This document shows, in pieces, positions 24,900 through 33,024 of a DNA stretch of 64,000 nt. The DNA is taken from positions 310,001 through 374,000 of the forward strand of contig JAJDTU010000002.1 in assembly GCA_022826965.1 (NCBI GenBank), in the 5' to 3' direction. The notes beneath the pieces are model-generated. The model was not told the DNA's origin. It saw nothing but the letters and a program-made list of their open reading frames with translations, and did not search any database. The position numbers and the translations under genes were made by a program. Numbering within the stretch: position 1 is the first letter of the stretch; the number at the start of each line of letters is the position of its first letter. The DNA is from Dehalococcoidia bacterium (GTDB lineage: Bacteria > Chloroflexota > Dehalococcoidia > Bin125).

Positions 24900-26489
24900 T
24901 CAGCGGCGCTCCGGCGCGAGTGCGACCTTCGTTTCGTCCGAGCGGCCGTTGCGGCGTGGCGTAGGGCCGCTCCCATTGCCGTTCACCGGACGAGGAGCGG
25001 CGGTGACCAGAGGAACCGCCAGCGTGTCGATCTCGAAGTCGGTCTGTACTGACACCGGGTAGTCGCCGTTGAAGCAGGCCAGGCAGGTCGTCTTGCCCAG
25101 CGACAAGGCGCGCTGCAGACCGTCGTGGCTCAGGTAGCCAAGCGAGTCCGCGCCCAGGTGTTGACGAATCTCTTCGACCGACTGCCGCGCCGCGATCAGT
25201 TCCTGCCTCGTCGCCATATCGACACCGAAGTGGCAGGGATGGCGAATCGGCGGAGCAGCGATGCGCATATGGATCTCCGCCGCCCCCGCGTCGCGCAACA
25301 GCTTCACGATACGCGGTGTCGTCGTGCCGCGGACGATCGTGTCGTCAACGACGACCACGCGTCGGCCGGCCAGCACCGACGGCATCGGGTTGTACTTCAG
25401 ATGGGCGCCCAGGTCGCGCAGACGCTGGTCAGGCGAGATGAACGTGCGGCCCACATAGCGGTTCTTGACCAGACCCTCCGAGTAGGGAATCCCGGACTCC
25501 GACGAGTAGCCGATCGCGTGCGCCGTCGCCGAGTCAGGCACGCCAATCACAATGTCGCCCTCTGCCGGTTGCTCGCGCGCCAACTCGACGCCGAGTTGCG
25601 TCCGCGATTGCCACGCCGCCTGACCGTCGAGGATCGAGTCGGGTCGGGCGAAGTAGATGTGCTCGAACACGCACCCTGCTGGTTGCGCCGGGAAGATCGC
25701 CTGGTACGAGCGCATGCCGCGATCGTCAATCGTGATCAGCTCACCCGGCCTGACTTCACGCAGCAAGGTCGCCCCGAGTTGGTCCAGCGCACAGGTCTCG
25801 GAAGCCACGACGTAGCGGCCGCCGACCTCTCCGATGCAGAGTGGTCGGACACCGTATGGATCGCGGGCGGCCATCAGCCGATCCGGGGTGAGCAGGACGA
25901 CCGAGTAGGCCACTTCGATATGACGCATCAGCGCGCTGAAGCGTGTTTCCCAGACCTCGTCAAGCTCTTCCTCATCGTCGCCGAAGAGCAGCAGGTACTT
26001 GGCCAGCACTTCGGTGTCTGTCGACGTTTCGAAGGTCGCCCCGTTCTCGGCCAGCTCGACCCGGACCTGGGCCGCGTTGACGACGTTGCCGTTGTGCGCG
26101 ATCGCCATCTGCTCGCCGGTCAGGGGATCGTCGAGCAGGATTGGCTGGGCGTTGCGGAATCGGCTGGCGCCGGTCGTGGAGTAGCGCGTGTGCCCGATGG
26201 CCGCGATACCTTCCAGCTCTGCCGCACTCTGCTCGTCGAATACCTGGGCGACCAGACCCATGCCGGTCTTGACGGTCAGCCGGCGACCGTCGGTCGTACA
26301 GATGCCCGCGCTTTCCTGCCCGCGATGCTGGAGCGTGTGAATGCCATAGAAGGTTTCGACCGCGACATCGACCTCCGGCGCCCAGATGCCGAACACGCCG
26401 CACGCCTCTCGCGGGCGGTCGTCAATGGCGCCGAGGGGGATGTCGGGGTGCGGCGGCTCTGGGTCGGAGTCGGCAATCGGCTGCTGCAC
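24900..26489 (-). CDS. purF: Amidophosphoribosyltransferase
   Basis: A 529-residue glutamine PRPP amidotransferase (first step of purine synthesis). A propeptide of 29 residues precedes the nucleophile Cys30 (EACGVFGIW), as in Bacillus-type enzymes. The PRPP-binding loop VVVVDDTIVRGTT and the C-terminal CLACFNGDYPV cysteines, likely 4Fe-4S ligands, are present. The start is GTG at 26489. The C-terminal 45 residues after the catalytic core are low complexity (NGNGSGP). Confidence 0.95.
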   Translation of the reverse strand: MQQPIADSDPEPPHPDIPLGAIDDRPREACGVFGIWAPEVDVAVETFYGIHTLQHRGQESAGICTTDGRRLTVKTGMGLVAQVFDEQSAAELEGIAAIGHTRYSTTGASRFRNAQPILLDDPLTGEQMAIAHNGNVVNAAQVRVELAENGATFETSTDTEVLAKYLLLFGDDEEELDEVWETRFSALMRHIEVAYSVVLLTPDRLMAARDPYGVRPLCIGEVGGRYVVASETCALDQLGATLLREVRPGELITIDDRGMRSYQAIFPAQPAGCVFEHIYFARPDSILDGQAAWQSRTQLGVELAREQPAEGDIVIGVPDSATAHAIGYSSESGIPYSEGLVKNRYVGRTFISPDQRLRDLGAHLKYNPMPSVLAGRRVVVVDDTIVRGTTTPRIVKLLRDAGAAEIHMRIAAPPIRHPCHFGVDMATRQELIAARQSVEEIRQHLGADSLGYLSHDGLQRALSLGKTTCLACFNGDYPVSVQTDFEIDTLAVPLVTAAPRPVNGNGSGPTPRRNGRSDETKVALAPERR

Positions 26490-26531
26490 GCGCGGGCCTC
26501 GCGTTAGTCGATTCCGGGGTGTACTTGCACG

Positions 26532-27008
26532 TTAACGCACCTGATCCGTCGGTACCAGACGCCGATGCTCAACCATCAGGCATCTGTCCTCGATGGCTCG
26601 CAGACCCGCAGATCGGGCCTGCCTCAGACCATCGGGATTGACGATCCCGAGCTGGAGCCAGACCGTTCGCACGCCGCCCGAGCACGCAGCGATCGCGTCG
26701 GCGATCGGTCGGTCGGTGTCCACCGAGCGGCGAAACACGTTGACCGTGTCGATTTCGACATCCGGCAGCGCCTGCTGGGCCTCCTCGACCGAGGCGTAAA
26801 CCTGCTCGCCCATGATCTCGGTCCCCGCCGCAGCCGGATTGATTGGGATGATCCGATATCCCTGGCGCTGCATGTAGGCGCTCACACGATGAGAATCGCG
26901 CTCGGGATTCGGAGAGAGCCCAATCACCGCGATTGTCGCCATATCGGAGAGCGACGCCTCAACGTCGGCGTCGATCTGGGCTTGCCATCTCGTCTCGCTG
27001 TCGGTCAT
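26532..27008 (-). CDS. CoA-binding domain protein (YccU-like)
   Basis: A 158-residue single-domain protein of the CoA_binding Rossmann family: IAVIGLSPNPERDSHRVSAYM near residue 26 (GLSxNxxRxS), GYRIIPINPAA, and AWLQLGI-like VWLQLGIVNPD. These proteins bind a nucleotide-like ligand; no enzymatic role is proven for the stand-alone form. It is followed by purF after 42 bases and preceded by the membrane protein gene at 8 bases. Confidence 0.9.
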   Translation of the reverse strand: MTDSETRWQAQIDADVEASLSDMATIAVIGLSPNPERDSHRVSAYMQRQGYRIIPINPAAAGTEIMGEQVYASVEEAQQALPDVEIDTVNVFRRSVDTDRPIADAIAACSGGVRTVWLQLGIVNPDGLRQARSAGLRAIEDRCLMVEHRRLVPTDQVR

Positions 27009-27016
27009 CGATGCTC

Positions 27017-27715
27017 CTACCAGATCGGCCCGCGAATCGGCGCGTCCGTCAGCGCAGAGAACGCCTCCGCGACTTCGAAGATCTGCTGCAGTCCCTCTTC
27101 CTCGTGCTGGCGTGGTGTGGAGACGGAGCCAAGCACATGACGCGTCCCGCTCTTCTTAACCAGCACCAGTTGCCACTGGGCGAACTCCTCGGCCGGAAGC
27201 GTCCCACCCGCGCGCGCGATCTCGCGGCCTTCATCCTCCACCAGTAACTCGCGGATCTTCCAGAACGGGATCAGTTCGTTCGTCCCGATCCCGAGTCCCA
27301 GGAATCGCTGCTTCATCGATACGTTCTGACCGCCGCGATCGGCGACGATGTTTGCGCCCAGCAGCGCGTACACCAGCGAGATCCCCGACAGCGGTAGGAG
27401 CACGACGGAGAACAGCAGCAGGATCCCCATCAGCCAGAACGGGAACGAGTCGACCGAAGTCCCCATCAGCGCCAGCAGTCCTGCCGTCAGAGCCACTCCG
27501 AACAGGGGCACAATCACCGCCGACCGCGGTGGCCGTACCTCGATTCGCTCAGGCCGAATCGTCACCACGCGACGGTGCAGAAACAGCGTCCGAGCGGCCA
27601 GCGGTTCCCTGACCGGCTCGGGACGATCCAGCAGCCGCTCTTTGACATCGTCGAGTGCGTCATCCACTTCTGCCAGATGGCTCGAATGGGTTGATTCGGT
27701 CGATTCCGTGGTCAC
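27017..27715 (-). CDS. Membrane protein of unknown function
   Basis: A 232-residue protein: a soluble N-terminus (about 1-65) with acidic content, a hydrophobic pair of helices (VIVPLFGVALTAGLLAL, FWLMGILLLFSVVLL and LVYALLGANIV region), and a soluble C-terminal part that resembles a small PH-like/YcxB-type domain (FWKIRELLVEDEG). I do not recognise a family with confidence. It starts the operon that contains the CoA-binding protein, purF and purM. Confidence 0.75.
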   Translation of the reverse strand: MTTESTESTHSSHLAEVDDALDDVKERLLDRPEPVREPLAARTLFLHRRVVTIRPERIEVRPPRSAVIVPLFGVALTAGLLALMGTSVDSFPFWLMGILLLFSVVLLPLSGISLVYALLGANIVADRGGQNVSMKQRFLGLGIGTNELIPFWKIRELLVEDEGREIARAGGTLPAEEFAQWQLVLVKKSGTRHVLGSVSTPRQHEEEGLQQIFEVAEAFSALTDAPIRGPIW

Positions 27716-27749
27716 AACGCAAGCCTAACAACGGCGATATGCTCGCTAC

Positions 27750-27989
27750 ATGGCTCCGATGGACCGAACTCGGCTGACCGGTCTCACCCTGATGATCGCC
27801 GCCACGTTCCAGGCGATCTGGTTCCTGGTGGGCGTACGTCGCCGCAGCTACGCCGCCGTCGCCATCCCGGCCGCCGCAATCACGTTGACCGCCGCGGTGT
27901 TGCTCTTCTGGGTTGGCTGGACGACCTACGAACTCGAAGACGACCTTGAGGGTCTGAACTTCATTCCCGAGCCGCTCGACGACATCTAG
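27750..27989 (+). CDS. Small two-helix membrane protein
   Basis: A 79-residue protein with two hydrophobic stretches (LTLMIAATFQAIWFLVGV and AVAIPAAAITLTAAVLLFWVGW) and an acidic C-terminus. The second ATG (codon 4, MDRTRLTG) may be the true start. It is divergent from the membrane protein gene upstream and its stop overlaps folK by 4 bases. No function can be assigned. Confidence 0.6.
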   Translation: MAPMDRTRLTGLTLMIAATFQAIWFLVGVRRRSYAAVAIPAAAITLTAAVLLFWVGWTTYELEDDLEGLNFIPEPLDDI

Positions 27990-28489
27990 TCGTGGCTCGG
28001 ATCCGCCCACCCCGGACCTTCGATCCTTCGTAAGTCATTCTGATCGACGGTGGTCAGCAGCTCGCCGACCAGCGATCCGTCGGGCAGCGTCAACCCTGCC
28101 GCCAGGTCCGCAAGCGGCCGCAGGACGAATCCTCGCTGGCTCATGTAGGGATGCGGAACCTGAAGTCGGGGCTCGTTGATCACTTCGCTGCCATACAGCA
28201 GGATGTCGATGTCGATCACCCTCGGTCCCCAGTGTCGTTCCCGAACCCGTCCCAGGTCGTGCTCGATCGCCTGCATGGCATCCAGCAGCTCCACTGGCTC
28301 AAGCGACGTTCGACCGCGCGCGACCGCGTTGAGAAACGCCGGCTGCTCAGTCACCCCCCAGGCCGCCGACTCGTAGAGCGAAGAGACCGCGACATCGTCG
28401 AGGACGCGGCGAATCCCCGCCACCGCCGAGCGCATCATCTCCCGCCGATCGCCCATGTTCCCGCCGAGGCCGAGGAAGACGTTCGTCAT
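27986..28489 (-). CDS. folK: 2-amino-4-hydroxy-6-hydroxymethyldihydropteridine diphosphokinase
   Basis: A 167-residue HPPK (folate synthesis; ATP-dependent pyrophosphorylation of hydroxymethyldihydropterin). FLGLGGNMGDR at the start and RHWGPRVIDIDILLYG are the substrate- and ATP-site signatures. ATG at 28489 overlaps the folP stop (ATGA), so the two are coupled. A frame extension upstream into folP is not the real start. Confidence 0.94.
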   Translation of the reverse strand: MTNVFLGLGGNMGDRREMMRSAVAGIRRVLDDVAVSSLYESAAWGVTEQPAFLNAVARGRTSLEPVELLDAMQAIEHDLGRVRERHWGPRVIDIDILLYGSEVINEPRLQVPHPYMSQRGFVLRPLADLAAGLTLPDGSLVGELLTTVDQNDLRRIEGPGWADPSHD

Positions 28490-29289
28490 TGGCGCACGAT
28501 GTCGTCGGCCATCCGCACAACCCGGGTCATCTCGGCGACGTCGTGGACCCGCACGAGATCCGCCCCGTTGGCGACGGCGAGCGCCGTCACGGCAGCCGAG
28601 CCCTCCAGCCGTTGCTCGACGCCCCATCCGAACTGCTCGCCCGTCATTCGCTTGCGTGACATCCCGACCAGAATCGGCCGTCTCAGCACCCGCAACTCCG
28701 ACAGCCGCCTGAGAATCTCAGCGTTCTCGACCAATTCCCAGCCGAAACCGAAACCGGGATCGAGGATGACTCGCTCTTGCGATATGCCGTGCTGGATTGC
28801 AATGTCCAGCGATTCGCGAAATCCATCCAGCGTGGCGGCAACCGGATCGGTCGCAGCGGGTCGCCGGCGCTGGTTGTGCATGGCGATGACCCAGGCGTCA
28901 CGAGCAGCAGCGACATCGGCCAGCGCGGGATCGCCCTGCAGGCCGTTCGTGTCGTTCAGCATGCTCGCTCCGGCCTCAAACGCGGCGAGCGCCACTTCCG
29001 GCTTCGTCGTGTCCACAGAGACCGGCGTTTCCGGCAGGCCCGCGACGGCCCCTTCGATCACCGGCACGACCCGTTCCAGCTCCGTTTCGCGGGTTACCGG
29101 TTCAAATCCCGGACGTGTCGATTCCCCTCCGACATCAATGATGTCGGCGCCGTCGACCACCATCTGCTCGGCTGCAGTCACGGCCCCTTGGACATCAATG
29201 ACGCCATCGCCGGCAAACGAATCAGGTGTGACGTTGAGAATCCCGACGATCAGCGTCCGCGAACCCCACGCAAACGCGTCCAGCTCCAC
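28486..29289 (-). CDS. folP: Dihydropteroate synthase
   Basis: A 267-residue DHPS (folate synthesis). GILNVTPDSFAGDG, IDVGGESTRPG, PILVGMSRKRM and the DPGFGFGW segment are diagnostic TIM-barrel signatures. GTG at 29289 has AAGGG upstream and begins 10 bases past the JAMM peptidase stop. A longer ATG start at 29337 would overlap that gene by 38 bases and give an N-terminus without family likeness. Confidence 0.92.
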   Translation of the reverse strand: MELDAFAWGSRTLIVGILNVTPDSFAGDGVIDVQGAVTAAEQMVVDGADIIDVGGESTRPGFEPVTRETELERVVPVIEGAVAGLPETPVSVDTTKPEVALAAFEAGASMLNDTNGLQGDPALADVAAARDAWVIAMHNQRRRPAATDPVAATLDGFRESLDIAIQHGISQERVILDPGFGFGWELVENAEILRRLSELRVLRRPILVGMSRKRMTGEQFGWGVEQRLEGSAAVTALAVANGADLVRVHDVAEMTRVVRMADDIVRQ

Positions 29290-29299
29290 TACAGCCCTT

Positions 29300-29806
29300 T
29301 CACAACGTTGACTCCCGTACGCGCGGCCTGCCGTCAACCTCGATCATCTCCAACTGTTTCCGCTCGGCGTCACCGCCGGAGATGACCAACTCAATCTCGG
29401 CTGCCTTCACCGTATCCGCTTCGTCGCCATCGTCGATCCGCCAGGCACGCACCGAGGGCGGCTCGTCGGCCAACGACACGAGCACCCAGTAGGGCCACTC
29501 GGTCGCGCCCTTGTGCAGCCGGGCGATGTTCAAGTCGGTCGGCGAGGGTCGCGCCTCGGAGGCGACGTGCGAGTGATAGATGACCAGCAGATCGCCGTCC
29601 ACATCATCGATTGCGTTGTACAGATGCAGAAGCTGTTGCGGCGGAATGTTGAAGCGCCAGGGCGACGCCTGATCGTTGGTCGCACGCCAGAGCGTCATGG
29701 CCCCGTCGGACGCCCGCCCAATCACCCCGCAGCACTCGTTCGGCAAATCCTCGCGTGAGTGCGCGACCATCTCGTCGATCAGGATCTGCGGCAACTCCAG
29801 GCTCAT
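29300..29806 (-). CDS. mec: JAMM-motif metallopeptidase (Mec/CysO-cysteine peptidase-like)
   Basis: A 168-residue JAB/MPN protein. The zinc motif is perfect: Glu in PNECCGVIG, then HSH-VASEARP-SPTD (HxH, seven residues, SxxD). In Mycobacterium, Mec removes cysteine from the CysO carrier. In thioquinolobactin and homocysteine pathways (QbsD, HcyD) related peptidases remove residues after Gly-Gly of the carrier. Both jobs are plausible here, since cysO and the fused carrier-E1 gene lie upstream and both carriers extend beyond their Gly-Gly. It overlaps the methyltransferase stop by ATGA. Confidence 0.85.
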   Translation of the reverse strand: MSLELPQILIDEMVAHSREDLPNECCGVIGRASDGAMTLWRATNDQASPWRFNIPPQQLLHLYNAIDDVDGDLLVIYHSHVASEARPSPTDLNIARLHKGATEWPYWVLVSLADEPPSVRAWRIDDGDEADTVKAAEIELVISGGDAERKQLEMIEVDGRPRVRESTL

Positions 29807-30426
29807 GTTCCTGCCGCCTCCCGCTCTGCTTGCCAGAATGTGCGCTCTGTTTGTGGATGGGGGATCCCCGCGCCCCAGGTGTCCCAGCCGTGGACATCGG
29901 CGTCTCGCGCGAACAGTTCGATCTTACGTTGGCGCGGGAACATTTCCTCGATCCGGCGTCGCACCTCGACCGGCTTGCGCGAATGATCGCTGCGCCGTTC
30001 CGAGACGAGTTGTCGGACGTTGCGTGCGCCCCGAGGAGCGGGAATCCGGCCACGCTTGAAGACCAGACAGAGCTCGCACTGCGACATCGTGTAGAAGCCC
30101 GGATTGACCCGCTGCTTGTCCCAGACGAAGGCTACCGTGGCCCAGGCGAACCCCCAGGCCTTACCCAGGTCGATGGCCTGATCGAGATGCGGCGACGTCG
30201 CCCACATGAAAAGAAGCGAATCGTCTGCGGCGATCGACGACACCTCGAGCTCGATCAAATCCTGCAGCTGCACCGTCTCATAGTGCCGGATCGCCCCGCC
30301 CGAGTCGCCGCTGCCAGGCCCCGCATGCTGGAGCTGTCCCTTGTAATCCCAGGGAGGATCGGCATAGATGACGGCGTAACGCTCGGTACCGTCCGGCCCT
30401 GGCAACGGAGGAAACTCGACCGCCAC
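29803..30426 (-). CDS. MT-A70-family adenine-N6 methyltransferase-like protein
   Basis: A 207-residue MT-A70 protein. The methyl-transfer motif DPPW is in YADPPWDYKG and the SAM pocket partner is in FMWATSPHL; the WDKQ and SERRSDHSRKP segments are typical of the phage/bacterial branch. It should methylate adenine N6 in nucleic acid. The start chosen is GTG at 30426, three bases after the stop of the gene upstream; ATG at 30447 would overlap that gene. It is embedded between a rhodanese-linked gene and the JAMM peptidase, an unexpected place for such an enzyme. Confidence 0.8.
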   Translation of the reverse strand: MAVEFPPLPGPDGTERYAVIYADPPWDYKGQLQHAGPGSGDSGGAIRHYETVQLQDLIELEVSSIAADDSLLFMWATSPHLDQAIDLGKAWGFAWATVAFVWDKQRVNPGFYTMSQCELCLVFKRGRIPAPRGARNVRQLVSERRSDHSRKPVEVRRRIEEMFPRQRKIELFARDADVHGWDTWGAGIPHPQTERTFWQAEREAAGT

Positions 30427-30428
30427 GG

Positions 30429-30812
30429 CTACGCCTCGGGAACCCACTCGCGCAGTTCGCCGTCATCGTGGCAGGCCCCGGGCTGCAGCGTCATCTGCAG
30501 ATAGGGACGACTCGTCGACGGAGGCACCAGATGGTCCAACCAGTGGGCACGCTCCGACTCGGCAATCAACGAGCCGATGTCGCCGAATCGCAAGTGGATG
30601 ACGGCCCCATCCTCGACAATGCCGAAATCGATCACCGCCTTACCCGGTTGCATCAGCCGGCCGACCGTATCGGTACGCAGGATCTTCGCGCCGGAGTCAA
30701 CGTAGCGGCGCAGCACCGATGCGCAGAAATGAATCGGCAGCGGCGACCCGTCGCCCGAACTTACCGCCCGGGCTACGGTGCGTTTCCAGACCAGATCGGC
30801 CTGCTCCGGCAT
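30429..30812 (-). CDS. Hypothetical protein in the sulfur-transfer operon
   Basis: A 127-residue soluble protein I do not recognise. It contains the stretch AVIDFGIVEDGAVIHLRFGDIG and a tail ACHDDGELREWVP. It overlaps the stop of the rhodanese gene (TAATG) and is followed within two bases by the MT-A70 gene. It has three cysteines or fewer and no obvious metal motif. The position suggests an accessory role in the cysteine operon, by inference only. Confidence 0.65.
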   Translation of the reverse strand: MPEQADLVWKRTVARAVSSGDGSPLPIHFCASVLRRYVDSGAKILRTDTVGRLMQPGKAVIDFGIVEDGAVIHLRFGDIGSLIAESERAHWLDHLVPPSTSRPYLQMTLQPGACHDDGELREWVPEA

Positions 30813-31657
30813 TAGGCCGAAGGGTTGTCGATCGGCACGCCGACGACCGAGCCATACTCAGTCCAGGAGCCGTCGTAGTTCGACGTGTCGTCGATACCCA
30901 GCAGGTAGCGCAGCGCGAACCAGCTGTGCGACGAGCGCTCCCCGATCCGGCAGTACGCGATCACCGACTGGTCGCCGGTGATGCCCTGCGCCTGGTAGAT
31001 GTCGCTCAGTTCGTCCGCCGACTTGAACGTGCCGTCCTCGGCGACCGCTGTCGCCCACGGAATGTTCGATGCGCCGGGCACGTGGCCCTTGCGCTGCGCC
31101 GTCTCGGGCAGTCCCGGCGGCGCCATGATCACGCCGTTGAATTCGTCCGGCGAGCGGACATCAACCAGTTGTCCGCCGGCATCGACGTGCGCCAGCACGT
31201 CGGTCAGCCGGGAGCGCAGCGTCTCGTCACGCTCGGCAACGGCGATGCTGCCCGAGCCTGCGGCTGGCGCGTCCGTCGTCGTCGCGCGACCCTCGGCCAG
31301 CCACTTGACCCGGCCGCCGTCCATCAGAGCAGTATTGGTCACGCCGTAGAGCTCGAGCATCCACAGCGCGTAGGCCGCGAACCAGTTGTTGTTGTCGCCG
31401 AACAGCACGATCTGCGAGTCGTCGTTGGCTCCGGCGCTGTGCAGCAGGTCGGTAATGACCTCGCGGGACGCGACATCGCGCGACACCTGATCCTGCAACT
31501 GCGACGTCCAGTTCCACGCCACCGCTCCCGGCGGGTGTCCCTCGTCGTAGGCTGAGGTGTCGACATCGACCTCGATCAGCACGACGTTCGCGTTGTCCAG
31601 GTTGTCCGCAACCCAATCGGTCGAGACGAGCTTCTCGGGGTGTGCATAGTCAGCCAT
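30812..31657 (-). CDS. Thiosulfate/3-mercaptopyruvate sulfurtransferase (two-domain rhodanese)
   Basis: A 281-residue tandem rhodanese. The first domain (about 10-135) lacks a catalytic Cys (LFGDNNNW), as usual; the second (about 150-275) has the active Cys in AYCRIGERSSH. It can hand sulfane sulfur to the carrier proteins after E1 activation; MoeZ proteins carry this domain in cis while here it is separate. Start ATG at 31657 with CAGC-rich spacing. It follows cysM by 30 bases. Confidence 0.9.
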   Translation of the reverse strand: MADYAHPEKLVSTDWVADNLDNANVVLIEVDVDTSAYDEGHPPGAVAWNWTSQLQDQVSRDVASREVITDLLHSAGANDDSQIVLFGDNNNWFAAYALWMLELYGVTNTALMDGGRVKWLAEGRATTTDAPAAGSGSIAVAERDETLRSRLTDVLAHVDAGGQLVDVRSPDEFNGVIMAPPGLPETAQRKGHVPGASNIPWATAVAEDGTFKSADELSDIYQAQGITGDQSVIAYCRIGERSSHSWFALRYLLGIDDTSNYDGSWTEYGSVVGVPIDNPSA

Positions 31658-31687
31658 GCGGCTGTCCTTTCTTCAGACGGTGGTCCG

Positions 31688-32647
31688 TTACCACCAGATT
31701 TTGCCTTCGATCTCCTCATCGCCGGCGATGTCCTCGTAGTCACGATTCCAGAGGCCAGTCGAGAGGTACTTCCAGCCGCCGTCGGCCAGTAGTACGACGA
31801 TGTTGCCCGTATCGAGCCGCTCCGCGGCTCGCTGGGCTGCCCGAATCGCGGCCCCGCAGGAAATGCCGGCAAAGATGCCCTCTTCTTCCAGCAGTCGTTT
31901 GACAACCGCGAAGGAGGTGCGAGAGTCGACCATGATCCGCGCATCGAGCACCGACTCATCAAGCACCGGCGGGATGTAGCCCTCCTCGAGCGAGCGCAGC
32001 CCCTGCACCAGGTCGCCGGGATGCGGCGCGGCGGCGACGATCCTGATCTCCGGGTTCTGCTCCTTGAGGTAACGCCCGACGCCGGTCAGCGTGCCGCCCG
32101 TGCCAAGGCCGGCAACGAAGTGCGTGATCTCGGGGCAGTCGCGGTAGATCTCAGGGCCGGTCGTCTCGTAGTGCGCACCCGGATTGGCCGCGTTCTCATA
32201 CTGCATCGGCATAAACACCGACGGGTCGGCCTCGTACATCTCCTTGGCCATCCGCACCGCGCCGTTCGAGCCGGTCTCGCCAGGCGACAACACGACCTCG
32301 GCGCCGAAAAAGGAAAGCAGATCGCGCCGCTCCACCGAGACCGATTCCGGCATCACGCAACGCACCGGATGACCCGTCAACCGGCCCATCAAGGCGATCG
32401 ACAGTCCGGTGTTGCCCGATGTCGGTTCGAGGATCGTCTGGCCGGGTTGAAGCGAGCCGTCGGCGTGAGCCGCGTTGATCATCGCCCGCGCGATCCGGTC
32501 CTTGACCGAACCGGTCGGATTCTGACCCTCCAGCTTGACCCAGATCGCCACATCGGGATTGGGCGACATCCGCTGCAGGCGCACGAGCGGCGTGTCGCCG
32601 ATCGTGTCCAGCAGGGACTGATATCGAGCCGGGGCGGCAGTGACCAT
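31688..32647 (-). CDS. cysM: PLP-dependent cysteine synthase, CysM type
   Basis: A 319-residue fold-type II PLP enzyme. The Schiff-base lysine is in NPTGSVKDRIA, the phosphate loop is GLGTGGTLTG, and the asparagine loop is EPTSGNTGLS. The C-terminus has the long tail ending GKIWW, similar in length to CysO-dependent mycobacterial CysM that covers the active site. In that system it couples O-phosphoserine with CysO-thiocarboxylate. Its ATG overlaps the cysO stop (TGA/ATG share bases), so stoichiometric synthesis is likely. The specific acceptor is inferred. Confidence 0.88.
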   Translation of the reverse strand: MVTAAPARYQSLLDTIGDTPLVRLQRMSPNPDVAIWVKLEGQNPTGSVKDRIARAMINAAHADGSLQPGQTILEPTSGNTGLSIALMGRLTGHPVRCVMPESVSVERRDLLSFFGAEVVLSPGETGSNGAVRMAKEMYEADPSVFMPMQYENAANPGAHYETTGPEIYRDCPEITHFVAGLGTGGTLTGVGRYLKEQNPEIRIVAAAPHPGDLVQGLRSLEEGYIPPVLDESVLDARIMVDSRTSFAVVKRLLEEEGIFAGISCGAAIRAAQRAAERLDTGNIVVLLADGGWKYLSTGLWNRDYEDIAGDEEIEGKIWW

Positions 32648-32925
32648 CAGCGAGCGCCTCCTGCGAGTGCAGGAAGGATCGCGAGGACGTCGCCGTCGGA
32701 CAGGGACGTATCCATGCCGTCGAGGAAGCGGATGTCCTCGTCGTTCAGGTAGATGTTGACGAACCGTCGAAGTTCGCCGTCCTCCATCAGCTGGTCGCCG
32801 ATACCGGGGTAAGACGTCTCCAACGTGGTCAGCAGCTCGCCGATGTTGGCGGACTCGAGCTGCACCTTCTTCTCGCCGTCGGTGAACTTTTGCAGCATGG
32901 ACGGGACTCGGACTTCGACTGCCAT
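32647..32925 (-). CDS. cysO: Ubiquitin-like sulfur carrier protein (CysO/MoaD/ThiS family)
   Basis: A 92-residue beta-grasp carrier protein. Strand pattern and length match MoaD/CysO. A working carrier ends in Gly-Gly whose carboxylate is adenylated and thiolated, but here Gly89-Gly90 is followed by Ala91-Arg92 and then the stop. The two extra residues would have to be cut off by a protease first. The neighbouring JAMM peptidase is the obvious candidate. The ATG overlaps nothing upstream; cysM overlaps its stop. Confidence 0.85.
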   Translation of the reverse strand: MAVEVRVPSMLQKFTDGEKKVQLESANIGELLTTLETSYPGIGDQLMEDGELRRFVNIYLNDEDIRFLDGMDTSLSDGDVLAILPALAGGAR

Positions 32926-32960
32926 GCGTGGTGATCCTCTCGCTCGTTGTTGTTGGGGGC

Positions 32961-33011
32961 GTGCCCCCCCTGTCCCTCTGGGACATCTCCCGCCGCTTCG
33001 CCGGGGGAGAG
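32961..33011 (-). repeat. Interspersed hairpin repeat, copy 1
   Basis: On the minus strand this reads CTCTCCCCC, a hairpin arm, GGGAGATG, then a AGGGGGGCAC end. It matches the pattern of three other copies in the window (42158, 47794, 49476), all of the form CTCTCCCCCC-loop-GGGGGGAGATGCC-GCAGG-CAGAGGGGGG. The body is a short palindrome and the outside arm differs in each copy. It sits between cysO and the carrier-E1 gene. Confidence 0.7.
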
Positions 33012-33024
33012 CGGAAGTTTCGGA

